Assembly (NCBI GenBank): GCA_903632075.3
Contig: CAHIKZ030000058.1
Coordinates: 6,992,501-7,056,500 of the forward strand
Source of the DNA: Acanthosepion pharaonis
Lineage: Eukaryota; Mollusca; Cephalopoda; Sepiida; Sepiidae
Length of the DNA: 64,000 nt
Direction of reading: 5' to 3'
Below are positions 61,691 through 64,000 of this stretch, piece after piece; position 1 is the stretch's first letter, and every line of letters begins with the position of its first letter. Under the pieces are notes generated by a model that did not search any database, had not been told where the DNA came from, and was given only the letters and a program-made list of their open reading frames with translations. A program made the position numbers and the translations under genes.

Positions 61691-63475
61691 AAGGAGATAC
61701 AGATCTGAATTCATCGTGATACGGAAACTATGATGCAGAAGTTATGATCCATTTGACACCACTCAAGGTTAGCATCATCCTAGATTCTTATGTTTGCAGA
61801 AATCCTGGAGCCTTTAATTTGTCTTTTTATTGTCACTGATTTAGGTTTCAAAATGGGGAGATTAGGTTCGGAGAAGGGGATGAAACTTATCGAAATGTCA
61901 ATTTAAAATCGCTGAGGAGATTAGGATATCAAAGTATGCTGTTGAAGATTTTGAATGTCGTCTTTAAAATGAGTAGTGTTATATCCCAAGTTGTTGGGAT
62001 AAGCAAAAACGAATGAAAAATAAAAGACAAGTGCATTTTAACACATAATAAAATAAAATTTATTCATATAATGCCTGAGAACAGCAATTTTTTTTTTATT
62101 TAAATCATGAGTTCCACGTGAGTCTCAGCTTATCACCATATTGAATTCAGAAGTGCCGCAGTCCAACTGGCGGGCAAGGGACGTAACTCTACTGTATTTT
62201 GAGTTACCGTCCTTTCTAGGGAGAAGTGAGTAAGCACCACCTAACAGGTACGATGTTTCCATTCGGATAAATGGAAGAACATAATCTTCCTTCGCTCGTT
62301 TTCTTCCTTATTTCACCAGACTAGAGGTGCAACTAGGGTAATGGTTATCGACGAGAAAAATGAAATAGGCGTGCCGAGTTTAGTTCCAGATCGATACCGT
62401 TTCACTCCGATTCCCTTGAAAAAGACTTCTTCATCCAAGCCTGGGTTAATTAGTAGGGCAAACTGGGCTCACTTGCCTTGAGGGATAGTCTCCACTACTG
62501 CTATGGCTGCAGTACATAAAGCACCCCTACAACTTTAATGGATTACGTGTCTCGTGACGTGACGTGATAATAGTTAACTTTAGTAAATATCATAACAAAG
62601 TTGGCGCTCTCGAAAATCGTGACATCAAGCTAATATTTAATATATTAAAGAGAAGTTCGATTATTTTCTCCGTACAAGAAGGCAGGATAATTGTTGAAAG
62701 ATTGTGAAAAAATTGAGAAATTGTAAACGTGATTGTAACGAGGGAAGTTATGTGTCTTCTCTCATGAAGGAGAGTAAAAAAAAAATGTCTGAAGAGGAGC
62801 GAAAAGATCAGGTGTCCACTCAGTCGCTTGAGAAATCGTAGAATATTGGTATAAAACACGCGTCCACATAAATTTCCCTCAAGGAAAGACGGGAAGCCGA
62901 AACTAAAGGAAATAATAAAAAAAAAAACAAATGTCGGGCGTAGCAGAGTTAATAAAAACCTCAGAAAGGTTGAAAACTGAAGAGATCACTTATAATTTGG
63001 CTTCCTACAGTGCAGAAACTACTGATACATTAATATCAGTAAAATGATGGACTATGGAAAAGAAAGGAAATACGTTGAAAAATGTGTTGTAATATTCGCG
63101 TACCAAAAACAAAATTGGAGTTTCTACATCGCTTGTCAGTCGTGATTCTTTTATTTTACAAAAAGCTAAGAAGCAATCAATAATATAGGAGCCAAATCCT
63201 CTTCCCCGTGAGACAAAATCCTCAAAGGATGAAGAATTTTTTTCTTGTCTGCAATCAAAGCAATAATAAATTGACAAAGTTATTTTTTTTATTTCGACAC
63301 CTGCAGTAAAGAAATATAGACATGCAATTTTTTCTCCATCTATTGTTGTTTAGGTCCAGAAGTCTTTGATCGGACTTTCTTCAAAGAGCATAATCCTGTT
63401 GTTCACACGTTTGAATAACTTACTTGTGAATCATGTCAAAACAAAGGAACCAATGAAGTAGTTTGGTAACACATG

Positions 63476-63476
<1 letters not shown>
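61691..63476. other. no supported gene; one weak tRNA-like piece
   Basis: TAGGGTAATGGTTATCGACGAG ... CGAGTTTAGTTCCAG (62,335-62,390) resembles A and B boxes. Minus frames 62,590-62,859 and 63,005-63,277 show no domain. Confidence 0.4.
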
Positions 63477-63522
<46 letters not shown>

Positions 63523-63523
63523 C
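63477..63523. repeat. (CTAT)n microsatellite
   Basis: About 11 units. Confidence 0.96.
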
Positions 63524-63667
63524 AATTTTTTCAGATCTCCAAAATCTAATACAATTACATTCTGTCTATAAGTGTTGCAATCTATTATATATCTTCTACT
63601 ACTCTCATTAAATATATGCCTTCGTAGCCTAATCTTTTAATATTTCTCTATCTAAACTTTTGTTAGT

Positions 63668-63670
<3 letters not shown>

Positions 63671-63730
<60 letters not shown>
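63671..63730. repeat. (AT)n(GT)n microsatellite
   Basis: AT units then about six GT units; a small ATAATTTTTGAA palindromic pair follows near 63,745-63,785. Confidence 0.96.
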
Positions 63731-63879
63731 ATATTTTATTTGTTCAAAAATTATAATATAAACGTTATGTTATAATTTTTGAATAAATATTTGCTCTACT
63801 CTGTATTGAGCATTCTTTTAAGAATAGTGATTTTAGTTATTGTAATATTATTCCGTCTATAGCAATCCTATATTTGGAC

Positions 63880-63902
63880 ATATATATATATATATATATA
63901 TA
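63880..63902. repeat. (AT)n microsatellite
   Basis: About 11 units near the window end. Confidence 0.93.
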
Positions 63903-64000
63903 GGTTAGGTTGTCACACACGAAATGACGCACTTTATAGGAAATGAATAAAACGCTCCTGAAATGTTAAATAACAAAATTATTTAGTTGAAATAGGCACC

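Overview
The window looks like repeat-dominated, AT-rich animal nuclear DNA. Dense (AT)n, (CA)n, (GA)n, (CTAT)n and (AAAG)n microsatellites alternate with broken retroelements, Tc1/mariner pieces, tRNA- and 5S-derived retroposons, minisatellites and long inverted repeats. The RTE-like and Jockey-like protein remnants, the Tc1 remnant and a SINE family with a CAGCTATGGGTAAATAG core resemble what I know from cephalopods, octopus in particular. That species call is inference. I see no bacterial features and no host gene I can support; most ATG-started frames of 60 codons or more are microsatellite read-through or shadows of mobile elements.

Layout. 0-5 kb: RTE-like fragments, a Jockey reverse transcriptase split by an inserted RTE tail, and a long ~23 bp minisatellite split by an ~820 bp insertion. 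5-15 kb: (AT)n tracts, a tRNA-SINE family, a 5S-like piece, hairpin repeats and hammerhead-like repeats. 15-16.4 kb: a near full-length dead Tc1 element. 18-23 kb: a SINE carrying a hammerhead-like module, two Penelope-like (PLE) endonuclease remnants, a Jockey RT remnant, and a 348 bp inverted-repeat element with an intact-looking hammerhead motif. 24-31 kb: a 590 bp retroposon with target duplication, 5S-like and RTE pieces, several hairpins and a mariner deletion derivative. 33-46 kb: (CTAT)n, hairpin families, more hammerhead-like copies, a Tc1-type HTH remnant. 47-50 kb: a 20 bp minisatellite, a 5S-like sequence split by a retroposon, an RTE fragment. 52-53 kb: a retroelement C-terminal domain with an A-rich tail. 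53-64 kb: pyrimidine and purine tracts, a tandem SINE pair, a 149 bp direct repeat with a promoter-like leader, and a last RTE fragment.

The most interesting content is RNA-level. At least ten interspersed copies, in several unrelated repeat families, carry CTGANGA...GAAAC cores typical of type I hammerhead ribozymes. Many sit in inverted-dimer repeats bordered by (AT)n, and PLE endonuclease remnants lie in the same few kilobases as the best one. In the clearest copy the inner edge of the 70 bp inverted arm falls at, or within about 3 nt of, the predicted ribozyme cleavage site. Hammerheads in PLEs and in some SINE-like elements are established; the link between cleavage site and inverted-arm boundary is my inference.
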